Assembly: GCF_024158915.1 (NCBI RefSeq)
Contig: NZ_JAMZGF010000018.1
Location: 24,199 to 88,198, forward strand
Direction of reading: 5' to 3'
From: Chryseobacterium sp. S0630
Lineage (GTDB): Bacteria > Bacteroidota > Bacteroidia > Flavobacteriales > Weeksellaceae
DNA length: 64,000 bases
Position numbers and translations under genes: made by a program. The notes under the pieces were generated by a model. That model saw nothing but the letters and a program-made list of their open reading frames with translations, searched no databases and was not told the origin of the DNA. This document shows positions 27,997-36,541 of the stretch, piece by piece. Positions within the stretch are counted from its first letter, which is position 1. The number at the start of each line of letters is the position of its first letter.

Positions 27997-28682
27997 TGAA
28001 TTCACAAAACGGTTTTTTACTTTCATTTATCAAATATGGGGAAAATGATGCTGTATTGCATTGTTTTACAGAAGAAGAAGGTTTTCAGAGCTATTTTCTG
28101 AAGGGAATTTATTCCAAAAAGAATAAAAAGAAAGCCTTGCTTCAACCGTTGAGCCAGCTCAATTTTTCTGTAAATCCACCACGTGGCAACGGTATTCCGT
28201 CTGTTTCAAAATTTGAACTGGTAAAAAACAATGACATTTATACAGATATCAAGGTCAATACCGTCATTTTCTTTATTTCAGATTTTCTGAGCCATATTCT
28301 TAAGCATGAGAATAAAAATATTCCGATTTATTCCGGTATTGATCATCTTATCAGTGAGCTGACCCATAAAAATTATCAGGCACATCTTCTGTTTTTGCTG
28401 GCTTTTTTAAAAATTCAGGGCGTTGCTCCATTGTTGAGTGAAGGCCCATTTTTAGATCCGGAAACCGGAACTTTTTCACTTGGAATCTGTCACCAGCTTT
28501 TCAATGAAGAAATTTCCATGCTTTGGAAAGAAGCACTTTGTGCAGAAGATTTTTATGCCACAAAAATCCATTCCTCCTTGAGAAAAGATTTCCTTGACAG
28601 CCTTTTGGTATACTATCATTACCATATAACGGATTTCAAAACTCCAGCCTCCTTGGAAATCATACAGCAGATATTTGAATAG
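27996..28682 (+). CDS. recO: DNA repair protein RecO
   Basis: A 228-residue recombination mediator with the N-terminal OB fold (GFLLSFIKYGENDAVLHCFTEEEGF, LQPLSQLNFSV) and a helical C-terminal domain. RecO loads RecA on SSB-coated ssDNA with RecR. No zinc-binding Cys cluster is visible, as in many Bacteroidota members. Its start codon overlaps the stop of the porZ-like gene by one base (TAATG), so it is translationally coupled. Confidence 0.88.
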   Translation: MNSQNGFLLSFIKYGENDAVLHCFTEEEGFQSYFLKGIYSKKNKKKALLQPLSQLNFSVNPPRGNGIPSVSKFELVKNNDIYTDIKVNTVIFFISDFLSHILKHENKNIPIYSGIDHLISELTHKNYQAHLLFLLAFLKIQGVAPLLSEGPFLDPETGTFSLGICHQLFNEEISMLWKEALCAEDFYATKIHSSLRKDFLDSLLVYYHYHITDFKTPASLEIIQQIFE

Positions 28683-28688
28683 ATAATA

Positions 28689-31361
28689 TTATTCCTTCTC
28701 TGTTGTTTTTTCAATATCTTCCGGCATTTCTGTTTCGGATTCTGCCATTTCTTTTTTGGAAAATCTAGGTTGAAGAATCTTAGCAATAAGTCCTGTCCAG
28801 CCCGTCTGATGAGAAGCTCCTACTCCACGGCCGTTGTCTCCGTGAAAATATTCATAGAACAAAATATAATCTTTAAAATCAGGATCAGTTTGAAATCTTT
28901 CATACTGTCCATGAACCGGTCGTTTCCCATTTTCATCCTTTAAAAAAATCTTGGCAAGTCTCTTGTTTAAGGCATCTGCAATCTGATCCAGGCTAGAATA
29001 ATTACCGCTTCCTGTAGGATATTCCACTAAAAAATCCGGGCTGTAATAGAAGAAAAAACGCTGAAGACTGTCAATAATAAGGAAGTTGATAGGAAACCAC
29101 ACCGGACCGCGCCAGTTGCTGTTTCCACCAAAAAGTCCGCTATCACTTTCAGCAGGTGTATATTTTACGCTGTAATTCGTATCATTCAATGTTAAAGTAT
29201 AAGGATTGTTTTCATATTCTTTGGATAAAGCTCTTACTCCGTAATCACTTAGAAATTCATCCGGATTCAACATTCGGTTTAACAGTCTTTTCAAACGATG
29301 TCCCCGAAGCAGAGATAAAAGGTGTTTGGAATCCTGTCCTTTTACTTCCCATCTTGAAACCAGAGAAGCCAGTTCAGGCTTATTATCCAGTACCCATTTC
29401 ATTCTTTTCTTAAAATTGGGAAGGTTTTCAATCATTTCATCATCGATAACCTCAACGGCAAACATCGGAATTAATCCGACAATTGTTCTCAACTTCAAAT
29501 ACATATGTGTTCCGTCACTGGAAGCTATGGCGTCATAGAAAAACTCATCCTGCTCATCCCAGAGACTGAAATTCTCATCGCCCATATTATCCAGTGAATG
29601 TGCAATAGACAGAAAATGTTCAAAGAACTTCATCGCCATCTCTTCATACACCTTATTGTAAAGAGCCAGTTCCAGGGCAATTCTCATCATATTCAGGGCA
29701 AACATGGCCATCCAGCTTGTTCCATCAGACTGTTCCAGCTGTTCTCCGTTAGGCAAAACAGAATTCCTGTCAAAAACCCCAATATTATCAAGTCCCAGAA
29801 ATCCGCCTTCAAAGATATTATTCCCGTTAAGGTCTTTCTTATTAACCCACCATGTAAAATTCATCAATAACTTCTGGAAAGCACTTTCCAGAAATTCCAG
29901 ATCTGGTTTATCTTTTAAATATTCATCAATTTTAAATACTCTGAAAACCGCCCAGGCATGTACGGGTGGATTTACATCACTTAAGTTCCATTCGTAGGCA
30001 GGCAACTGTCCGTTGGGATGCATATACCATTCAAACAGGAAAAGTTTTAGCTGATGCTTTGCAAAATCCGGATCTATCAAAGAGAAACTGATGGTGTGAA
30101 ATGCCAGATCCCATGTTGCATACCATGGATATTCCCATTTATCCGGCATTGAAATGATATGTTCATTATTAAGATGCTTCCAGTCGTAGTTTCTTATAGT
30201 TTCACGGGACTTTGGCGGAGGCATTTCTGCAGGATCACCTTTCAGCCATTTTTCCACATTGTAGTGGTAAAACATTTTATTCCAAAGCATTCCGGCAAAA
30301 GCCTGTCTTTGTACCAGTTTTTCATCTTCTGAAGCAATTCCTTTCTGAATTTCTGCATAAAACTCGTTTGCTTCTTTCTGTCTTTGTTCAAAAAGAATCT
30401 CAAAATCTTTAAAAGGCCCTCTTATATCTTTATCGGAAAGCCTGAATTCAAATATTTTTGATTCTCCGCCTTTAAAATCCTCATCAATAAAGAAAGAAGC
30501 TTTGGTTCCTGTATTTTGGGGATTCACAGACTGAGAATTTCCCGTCATCACAAAATTATTGATCCCGTCTTTACAGTATTTTGACTCATTGGAAGACTGG
30601 TAAAGCCTTTCATTATTGGTTTCGTTGTTACAAAATAATGTCTTTAAAGATTGTTTTGCATAGACATTTTTAACCTCGATATCCTGATGATTGATTTTAA
30701 TATGATCCGCATCTTCAGCAGACAATTGTGGCCTATAATCATCATATCCCCAATTCCAAGTATTCCTGAACCAGACGGTCGGAAGAATTACGAGAGGCGC
30801 TTCTTTTTCAGATTTATTAACTACTGTTAGTCTTACAAGGATATCACTCTGACTTTCTTTTGCATATTCAATAAAAATGTCAAAGTATTCATTGTGATCA
30901 AAAATCCCTGTATCAATCAATTCATATTCAGATTCCTCTTTTCCTCTTGCTGCATTTGTTTTTATGAGATCTTCATAAGGAAAAGCATTTTGAGGATACT
31001 TATACAGCATCTTCATGTAAGAATGCGTAGGGGTGGAATCCAGATAGTAAAAATATTCTTTCACATCTTCACCGTGATTTCCCTGTCCGTTGGTCAATCC
31101 AAAGAACCGTTCTTTCACCATTTTATCTTTTTTATTCCAGAATCCTACAGAAAATACCAGTTTCTGAAGATCATCACAGATTCCGCATATTCCTTCCTCA
31201 CCCCAACGGTAAGTTTTGGCTTCTGCGGTGTCATGATTGGTGTAATTCCATGCATCTCCGTTTTCACTGTAGTCCTCACGAACAAGTCCCCATTCACGGT
31301 TACTGACATAAGGCCCCCATTTTTTCCATGAAACATCTGAAATTCTCTGTTTTTCTGACAT
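28689..31361 (-). CDS. GH63-type glucosidase (MGH1-like)
   Basis: An 890-residue glycoside hydrolase with an (alpha/alpha)6 barrel in its second half, recognised by WYATWDLAFH (the general acid/base region), GNNSNWRGPVWFPIN-like text around residue 755, and GQYERFQTDP. It has no signal peptide, so it probably acts in the cytoplasm on alpha-glucosides or trehalose-type sugars, like the bacterial proteins labelled glucosidase. Its 3' end converges on recO with six bases between the stops. Upstream lies a heptanucleotide repeat. Confidence 0.85.
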   Translation of the reverse strand: MSEKQRISDVSWKKWGPYVSNREWGLVREDYSENGDAWNYTNHDTAEAKTYRWGEEGICGICDDLQKLVFSVGFWNKKDKMVKERFFGLTNGQGNHGEDVKEYFYYLDSTPTHSYMKMLYKYPQNAFPYEDLIKTNAARGKEESEYELIDTGIFDHNEYFDIFIEYAKESQSDILVRLTVVNKSEKEAPLVILPTVWFRNTWNWGYDDYRPQLSAEDADHIKINHQDIEVKNVYAKQSLKTLFCNNETNNERLYQSSNESKYCKDGINNFVMTGNSQSVNPQNTGTKASFFIDEDFKGGESKIFEFRLSDKDIRGPFKDFEILFEQRQKEANEFYAEIQKGIASEDEKLVQRQAFAGMLWNKMFYHYNVEKWLKGDPAEMPPPKSRETIRNYDWKHLNNEHIISMPDKWEYPWYATWDLAFHTISFSLIDPDFAKHQLKLFLFEWYMHPNGQLPAYEWNLSDVNPPVHAWAVFRVFKIDEYLKDKPDLEFLESAFQKLLMNFTWWVNKKDLNGNNIFEGGFLGLDNIGVFDRNSVLPNGEQLEQSDGTSWMAMFALNMMRIALELALYNKVYEEMAMKFFEHFLSIAHSLDNMGDENFSLWDEQDEFFYDAIASSDGTHMYLKLRTIVGLIPMFAVEVIDDEMIENLPNFKKRMKWVLDNKPELASLVSRWEVKGQDSKHLLSLLRGHRLKRLLNRMLNPDEFLSDYGVRALSKEYENNPYTLTLNDTNYSVKYTPAESDSGLFGGNSNWRGPVWFPINFLIIDSLQRFFFYYSPDFLVEYPTGSGNYSSLDQIADALNKRLAKIFLKDENGKRPVHGQYERFQTDPDFKDYILFYEYFHGDNGRGVGASHQTGWTGLIAKILQPRFSKKEMAESETEMPEDIEKTTEKE

Positions 31362-31375
31362 AAGCGATAATAATT

Positions 31376-31403
31376 ATGAGTAATGAGCAATGAGTAATAT
31401 ATA
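31376..31403. repeat. Heptanucleotide repeat ATGAGYA
   Basis: Units at 31376, 31383 and 31390 read ATGAGTA, ATGAGCA, ATGAGTA, then the degenerate ATATATA. The same unit recurs at 36481-36508. Confidence 0.7.
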
Positions 31404-31437
31404 ATTTCGTTTCAAGCTCTAAGAACAACCTCAAAAA

Positions 31438-31507
31438 CTTTAAACTTTGAACCTTGAACCTTAAACCTTGAACCTTAAACTTTGAACCTTAAACTTTGAA
31501 CTTTGAA
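31438..31507. repeat. Tandem heptanucleotide repeat, ten units of CYTTRAA
   Basis: Exactly seventy bases made of ten seven-base units, each CYTTRAA: mostly CTTTGAA, CCTTAAA and CCTTGAA. It fills the gap between the dehydrogenase gene stop (31513) and the upstream region of the glucosidase gene. Confidence 0.9.
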
Positions 31508-31512
31508 TTCCC

Positions 31513-32322
31513 CTATCCTCCCGTAGAAAAACTCTCAAACGTAGTCATTCCACCATCTACGAAAATGCTGGTTCCTGTGATATAATCTGCAAGGTCACTT
31601 GCGAGAAATGCAGCTAAGTTGCCGATATCCTGCGGTTGTCCGATTCGGTTATAGGGAATAAGAGTAAGGAGAGAATTGAGAGCTTCCGGAGTGCTCCATG
31701 CATTCTGGTTAATCGGAGTCTGAATAGCTCCCGGACAAATGGAATTGACACGAATTTTGTCTGCACCATATTCCTGGGCCAATGTCTGCATCAGCATTCT
31801 GACAGCTCCTTTACTGGAAGCATAATTAGCATGTCCTGCCCACGGAATAATTTCATGCACTGAGCTGATATGAATAATTTTCCCACAGGCAACAGACCTT
31901 GAAGGATCTATTCCCCTTCTTAGAAATTCTTTAATAGCTTCTCTGGCACAAAGAAATTGCCCTGTCAGATTGACTCCTATGACAGCATTCCATTGATCCA
32001 AAGTCATTTCAGTGAATTTTGCATCCTTTTGAATGCCTGCATTATTGATCAGAATATCTACCGTTTGGAATTCAGAAACAACATCCTGAAACATCTTGAT
32101 TACCTGATCTTCTTTGGAAACATCACACTGGTAGGTTATTCCTTTACCTCCGGCATCCGTTATTTCTTTTAAAACAGCTTTAGCTTCTTCTGTAGATCTT
32201 TCTGAAGAATGATTAACAATGACTATTGCTCCTGCCGCCGCCAATGATTTTGCAATTCCCGAACCGATTCCACTGGAAGCTCCTGTGACTACAGCCACCT
32301 GATTCTGAAGTGATATTTCCAT
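31513..32322 (-). CDS. SDR-family oxidoreductase
   Basis: A 269-residue classical short-chain dehydrogenase with cofactor motif TGASSGIG near residue 13, NNAG around residue 93 and the YxxxK catalytic pair in YASSKGAVRM. Similar proteins are labelled glucose 1-dehydrogenase, but the substrate is not evident. ATG 32322 is preferred over an upstream in-frame TTG at 32346, since CAAAGTTA (TAacTTTG on the minus strand) at 32344-32351 covers that codon. It is followed by the tandem heptamer repeat. Confidence 0.88.
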   Translation of the reverse strand: MEISLQNQVAVVTGASSGIGSGIAKSLAAAGAIVIVNHSSERSTEEAKAVLKEITDAGGKGITYQCDVSKEDQVIKMFQDVVSEFQTVDILINNAGIQKDAKFTEMTLDQWNAVIGVNLTGQFLCAREAIKEFLRRGIDPSRSVACGKIIHISSVHEIIPWAGHANYASSKGAVRMLMQTLAQEYGADKIRVNSICPGAIQTPINQNAWSTPEALNSLLTLIPYNRIGQPQDIGNLAAFLASDLADYITGTSIFVDGGMTTFESFSTGG

Positions 32323-32395
32323 GTTTTGTAATTTGATGTTACTCAAAGTTAGGGAAAGATATCAGCAGATAAAAAATTATGATTTTAAAATTTTA

Positions 32396-32869
32396 TTAAA
32401 GTTTTTTGTACATCAGGTATTGAGGTCCACTTCTTCCGATTCTGGTTTTACCGTCATAAATATATCCTGCCTGAAGATAAATATGATAAGCAGAATTATT
32501 TTTCTGGTTGACAGCAAGTACAATTTCATCACAGCTATTGAAACGGTTTCTGACAAAAGTACCCACTTCAAGCATCGCCACTTTTCCAATTCCTTTGCCC
32601 TGCATCTGGGGATTCACAGAAAGGGAACGCAGTAAAACCGAATTCTCATTATCCGTAAGATCTAATTTATCTTTTCCAAAATCAAGGACAAAAAAACCTA
32701 CAGGCAGATCATTTTCAAAGATTGTCACGGGAAATGCATCATCATCATCCCGTTCGCTGATGCTTTGTAAGGCCTGCTGAGCAGTCGCTGTAAACCTCAT
32801 CTGATTTTCATCCAAAGCATAACTGACTCCGGAAAGATCTTCTGGTTTAAAGAATTCTAAATGTATCAT
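32396..32869 (-). CDS. GNAT-family N-acetyltransferase
   Basis: A 157-residue GNAT protein; the CoA-binding loop is QMQGKGIGKVAMLE and the C-terminal strand is NSAYHIYLQAGYIYDGK. The start at 32869 (MIHLEFFKPEDLSG) begins directly on the first strand and avoids a 22-base overlap with the upstream gene that the ATG at 32896 would cause; four bases separate the two. Substrate unknown; probably in one operon with the DUF1684 gene. Confidence 0.82.
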   Translation of the reverse strand: MIHLEFFKPEDLSGVSYALDENQMRFTATAQQALQSISERDDDDAFPVTIFENDLPVGFFVLDFGKDKLDLTDNENSVLLRSLSVNPQMQGKGIGKVAMLEVGTFVRNRFNSCDEIVLAVNQKNNSAYHIYLQAGYIYDGKTRIGRSGPQYLMYKKL

Positions 32870-32873
32870 AGTA

Positions 32874-33491
32874 TTAGTGATGGTAGATATCTTCATACAT
32901 TACCCCAGCACGGATTTCCACGGGAAGTTTATTTTCCTCAGGAACAATAGGGCAATTGTAATCATAAGCGTTGTAAGCACAGAAAGGATGATAGGATTGA
33001 TTAAAATCAAGCACAATGGTATTTCCTTCCGGGATTTTAAGATCCATATATTTCCCTCCTCCGTAGGTTTCTTTTTCATTGGTAGCATCACGGAAAGGAA
33101 GGAAGAGATAATCTTTGTATTTATCCTGTTTGATCAAATCCAGACTCTGGTATAAAGTAACGGTATAAGGTTTCCCATCCAGTGTAAATGTTGCTTTTCC
33201 GTATTCCTGATAAGATTTTGTTTTTCCTGAAGACGTAGGAAGATCAAAGGGTTTTGTATCTTCTGATTTCACAAATTCGGCAGTAACTCTGTATTTAGCA
33301 TCAAAAGGAAAGAAAGGATGTTTTTTAAAATTTTTAAAGTTATCACCTCTTAACGGAGTTTCTTTTGGATTGAGGTATTCGGCATTAAGTTCTTTCTGAA
33401 ATTTCTGTACCTCTTTTTCCTCTTTTGATATTTTTTTTTGAGAAAAAGCCCATAAAGGAAGCAGTAAAAAGAGTATGATATATTTTTTCAT
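32874..33491 (-). CDS. DUF1684-like secreted protein
   Basis: A 205-residue protein starting at ATG 33491 with a signal peptide ending FSQKK. The body matches DUF1684, with HPFFPFDAKY, GKATFTLDGK, YLFLPFRDAT and LDFNQSYHPFCAYN. The many conserved aromatic residues suggest a sugar- or lipid-binding role in this family, which remains uncharacterised. Four bases separate it from the acetyltransferase gene. Confidence 0.85.
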   Translation of the reverse strand: MKKYIILFLLLPLWAFSQKKISKEEKEVQKFQKELNAEYLNPKETPLRGDNFKNFKKHPFFPFDAKYRVTAEFVKSEDTKPFDLPTSSGKTKSYQEYGKATFTLDGKPYTVTLYQSLDLIKQDKYKDYLFLPFRDATNEKETYGGGKYMDLKIPEGNTIVLDFNQSYHPFCAYNAYDYNCPIVPEENKLPVEIRAGVMYEDIYHH

Positions 33492-33621
33492 GAATGTAAA
33501 ATTATAAGTAAAGCTATGAATTTTCATTCCAACAAAAGTTAAAATTGTAATAAAAAATATAATCTGTTTTAAATAAAATTAACCTCTGATAATCTAGCAT
33601 ACTTTTTGAGAAACAAAGCTC

Positions 33622-35202
33622 ATGGACAGAAAAAGCTTCATTAAGACCGGTGTCTTGGCAATATCAGGATTTTATTTTCTTCAATCTGAGTTATTTCATG
33701 CTGCAGAAAGAAGAAACAATCAGATAAATGAATATCACGATGTTCCGATTGTTATTATTGGTAGTGGATATGGAGGCGCTGTATCTGCCCTTCGTCTGTG
33801 TGAAGCCGGAAAGAAAGTAGTACTGCTTGAGATGGGTCTTAACTGGGAAAAAGCAGGAATTCCCTATTCCAATCTGCTGAAACCCGGAAAAAGTTCTGCG
33901 TGGCTGAAAAACAAAAGCATTGCTCCTTTTATGAATATTTTTTCGTTAACTCCTTTTACCGGAACCTTGGACCGTCTGGATTTTGATCATATTAAAATCT
34001 GGGTAGGAAGAGGAGTTGGCGGAGGTTCTCTGGTGAACGGCGGAATGGCTGTTACTCCCAAAGAAAGCTATTTTAAAGAAGTTTTTCCTGATCTTGATGC
34101 AGAAAAATTTTACAACCATTACTTTCCATTGGTACGGGAAGAACTTAAAGTAAATGTGATTGGCGAGCAGTTTCTGAAAAACTGTCCTTATTATAAATTC
34201 ACTCGGGTAGGTGAAGAAGAGGCTCACAAAGCAGGCTTTAAAACAATAAGAGTTCCCAATGTGTATGATTTTAAATACATGGAAAAAGAATTCAGCAATG
34301 AAGTTCCCCGCTCGGCTCTTAATACTGAAGTGATCTATGGAAACAATCACGGAAAAAACAGTTTAGATAAAACTTATCTCAGAAAAGCGATGGAAACGGG
34401 AAATTTAGAAATTCTTGATCTTCATCGTGTACAAAATATTCAATTGAATGATAACAAAAGTTATACATTAAATGTCCAGCAGATTGATACTTCCGGAGCT
34501 TTGCTTACTGACAAAGTCTTTACCTGTAAAAAACTGATTCTTTCTGCAGGAACAATGGGCACTTTACAGCTTCTGCTACAATCTCATACAGAGAATGGAT
34601 TTCCCATCCATGAAAAGATTGGTAAAAACTGGGGAAATAACGGAAATTTTATGACGGGAAGAAACTGGGTGAAGCCTTTGTCTGGCGGCACCGGAGCTAA
34701 GCAATCCACTATTCCGGTAGGAGGAATTGACAACTGGGATGATCCTGAACATCCGTTTTTCACAGAAATAGCTCCTTTACCTATGGGAATGGATGTAGCA
34801 ACAGCTTTATACCTTCTGATCAACAGGGTTGATAAGAAAGGAGAAGTTGCTTACAATAAAACCAGCCAATCTCTTACTTTGAATTGGGATGAGAGCAATA
34901 CCGCCAAAATGAAAGAAAATGCCCAATATTTTATCCGGAAAATGAATAAAGCCAATGGTGGTACCAGAAGCCATCTTCTTTTCGATAATGGTTTTGGGGC
35001 AGATATTTGTTATCATCCGCTTGGCGGGTGCGTTTTAGGAGAAGCTACCAACGAATATGGAAAGCTCAAAGATCATGAAAATCTGTATGTACTGGATGGA
35101 TCTTTAATTCCGGGAACCATTGGTGTGAACCCGTTTGTAACCATTACGGCCATTGCAGAATATTGCATTGAAAATCTTATTAAACAGAATGAATTTGCCT
35201 GA
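33622..35202 (+). CDS. Cholesterol oxidase-like GMC oxidoreductase
   Basis: A 526-residue exported FAD enzyme. The signal sequence is MDRKSFIKTGVLAISGFYFL. The Rossmann motif is VIIGSGYGGA and the GMC-type FAD motif is VGRGVGGGSLVNGG. It matches class I cholesterol oxidase: catalytic Glu 382 (TEIAPLPMG), His 465 (YHPLGGC) and Asn 503 (GVNPFVT) are all present. The enzyme oxidises a 3-beta-hydroxysteroid and isomerises it to the 4-en-3-one, making hydrogen peroxide. Sterol substrate is inferred from close active-site similarity to the Streptomyces enzyme; another sterol or hopanoid is possible. Confidence 0.85.
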   Translation: MDRKSFIKTGVLAISGFYFLQSELFHAAERRNNQINEYHDVPIVIIGSGYGGAVSALRLCEAGKKVVLLEMGLNWEKAGIPYSNLLKPGKSSAWLKNKSIAPFMNIFSLTPFTGTLDRLDFDHIKIWVGRGVGGGSLVNGGMAVTPKESYFKEVFPDLDAEKFYNHYFPLVREELKVNVIGEQFLKNCPYYKFTRVGEEEAHKAGFKTIRVPNVYDFKYMEKEFSNEVPRSALNTEVIYGNNHGKNSLDKTYLRKAMETGNLEILDLHRVQNIQLNDNKSYTLNVQQIDTSGALLTDKVFTCKKLILSAGTMGTLQLLLQSHTENGFPIHEKIGKNWGNNGNFMTGRNWVKPLSGGTGAKQSTIPVGGIDNWDDPEHPFFTEIAPLPMGMDVATALYLLINRVDKKGEVAYNKTSQSLTLNWDESNTAKMKENAQYFIRKMNKANGGTRSHLLFDNGFGADICYHPLGGCVLGEATNEYGKLKDHENLYVLDGSLIPGTIGVNPFVTITAIAEYCIENLIKQNEFA

Positions 35203-35204
35203 AA

Positions 35205-36071
35205 TTAAAGCATTGTCTGTACTTCCTTAAGATAGTTTCTGATATCTTCTTCCAGTTTTTCCGGATAGATAAAATGAAGCTTTTCAGCCAGTGAAGTTCC
35301 CAACTCATGTACAACATCAGCATAGGCAAACAATGCATTCCAGTTTTCTTCAATATCGCTTCCCGAGAAAGTTTTTTCCACTTTATTCCATAGATCAGCG
35401 GACAGGTATTTTTTAAAAAGCCTTCCGTGTTTATTGGTTGTGATATTGTTCCAGCCATGATTTCCGGCAATATGCCATTCGATCAAAGGGACAAAATAAT
35501 CTGTACGAAGAATATTTTCAGACATAAATTTGGCGTAAAAAATATCTCCACGCTTCAAGCACTTTGCAACATAGGTTGTATCCCACCAGAAGTCATTCAT
35601 CAGCTGCTGAAATTCTTTTTCAGAAGGTTTCTGAATCATGATCGACTGATACGTTGGTGGCTTCAGGTTTTCAGTCAGCTTATCTTTATCCATTAAAACT
35701 TTATAGCCAACATCCCAGTCTTCAGGAAGAGCATCTTCATTGATTTCTTCCACAAATTCCGATACCTGATAAAGCTTAAAATCAACTTTCACATGGTCTT
35801 TGTACAAAACCATTTTCATGGCATGTTTTCCGTCAAAAACACTATCATCTTCTTCAATCATGGAAATAGGCTCACCAAAAAGTCTGATCCATTTATTTTC
35901 GGATTCATAAGATGCTCTGTTTTCAAAAACAATTTCTACATCAAGATCACTAAAATCATCTACCGGAGCATAAGGATTTACCAATGAACTGGTCAGAAGA
36001 ACAGCACGGATATCAGGATTGTTTTCAGCCCAGTGAATAATCTGTTCCAGCTTTTCTTCCCTTACTTTCAT
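35205..36071 (-). CDS. ANT(6)-type aminoglycoside adenylyltransferase, AadS-like
   Basis: A 288-residue nucleotidyltransferase of the aminoglycoside 6-adenylyltransferase family (AadS/AadE type), which inactivates streptomycin by AMP transfer. The core motif is LLTSSLVNPYAPVDDFSDLDVEIVF, giving the catalytic Asp pair DLD. WDTTYVAKCLKRGD and HIAGNHGW agree with AadS relatives in Flavobacteriia. Its ATG at 36071 lies one base from the stop of the small gene upstream. Chromosomal context suggests an intrinsic gene; resistance is inferred. Confidence 0.85.
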   Translation of the reverse strand: MKVREEKLEQIIHWAENNPDIRAVLLTSSLVNPYAPVDDFSDLDVEIVFENRASYESENKWIRLFGEPISMIEEDDSVFDGKHAMKMVLYKDHVKVDFKLYQVSEFVEEINEDALPEDWDVGYKVLMDKDKLTENLKPPTYQSIMIQKPSEKEFQQLMNDFWWDTTYVAKCLKRGDIFYAKFMSENILRTDYFVPLIEWHIAGNHGWNNITTNKHGRLFKKYLSADLWNKVEKTFSGSDIEENWNALFAYADVVHELGTSLAEKLHFIYPEKLEEDIRNYLKEVQTML

Positions 36072-36072
36072 A

Positions 36073-36474
36073 TTAATAAGATTCTGATATTTTCACACGA
36101 TATACGTCCGAAGAATTTCTCTTGATTGATTCTACAAAAAAGCCTCCTTCCTCCGGAATCACTTCTTTCAGATCAAAACTTTTACAATCTTTTGGAAGCC
36201 CGGAAAATATCAAGGTAAACCAAAAGTCTTTCATAAAAGGAACCGGCGTCCAATAGGGTGAAATTGAAATATTTTCCGCATGAATCATTTTGCTTCTATG
36301 CTCAGACTGATTGTCAAAAAGATAGGTCGAATGCCAGATCCTGATCAGGTTTCCCAGAAACGGTGACGCCGGAAAACAACAGTGTACAATAACCTGCCTC
36401 TCCTCTTCTGTTTTCGCCTGAAGAGATTCCAGGATTTCCTTTGCAATGACTGGTTTTACAATTACTTCTTCCAC
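36073..36474 (-). CDS. Hypothetical protein, 133 residues
   Basis: A soluble 133-residue protein starting with GTG (preceded by AAAAAG). I do not recognise a family. It has Cys-rich HCCFPASPFLG and IRIWHSTYLFD segments, and ends RVKISESY. Spacing of one base to aadS suggests joint transcription. A role in the resistance phenotype cannot be inferred. Confidence 0.6.
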   Translation of the reverse strand: MEEVIVKPVIAKEILESLQAKTEEERQVIVHCCFPASPFLGNLIRIWHSTYLFDNQSEHRSKMIHAENISISPYWTPVPFMKDFWFTLIFSGLPKDCKSFDLKEVIPEEGGFFVESIKRNSSDVYRVKISESY

Positions 36475-36480
36475 CTTTTT

Positions 36481-36538
36481 ATGAGTAATAAGTAATGAGC
36501 AATGAGTAATAGCGATTATTACTTATTGCTCATTATTG
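36481..36538. repeat. Heptanucleotide repeat with inverted arm
   Basis: Units ATGAGTA, ATAAGTA, ATGAGCA, ATGAGTA at 36481-36508, followed by a short spacer and the reverse complement of the same repeat (about 36515-36537), giving a roughly 19-bp hairpin with one mismatch. It lies between the small hypothetical gene and mqo. Confidence 0.75.
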
Positions 36539-36541
36539 ATG

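Noticed and set aside
32321..32635. Plus-strand 104-residue open frame over the GNAT gene
   Set aside because: Fully overlaps a real gene on the other strand and has Cys/Ser/Phe-rich shadow composition.
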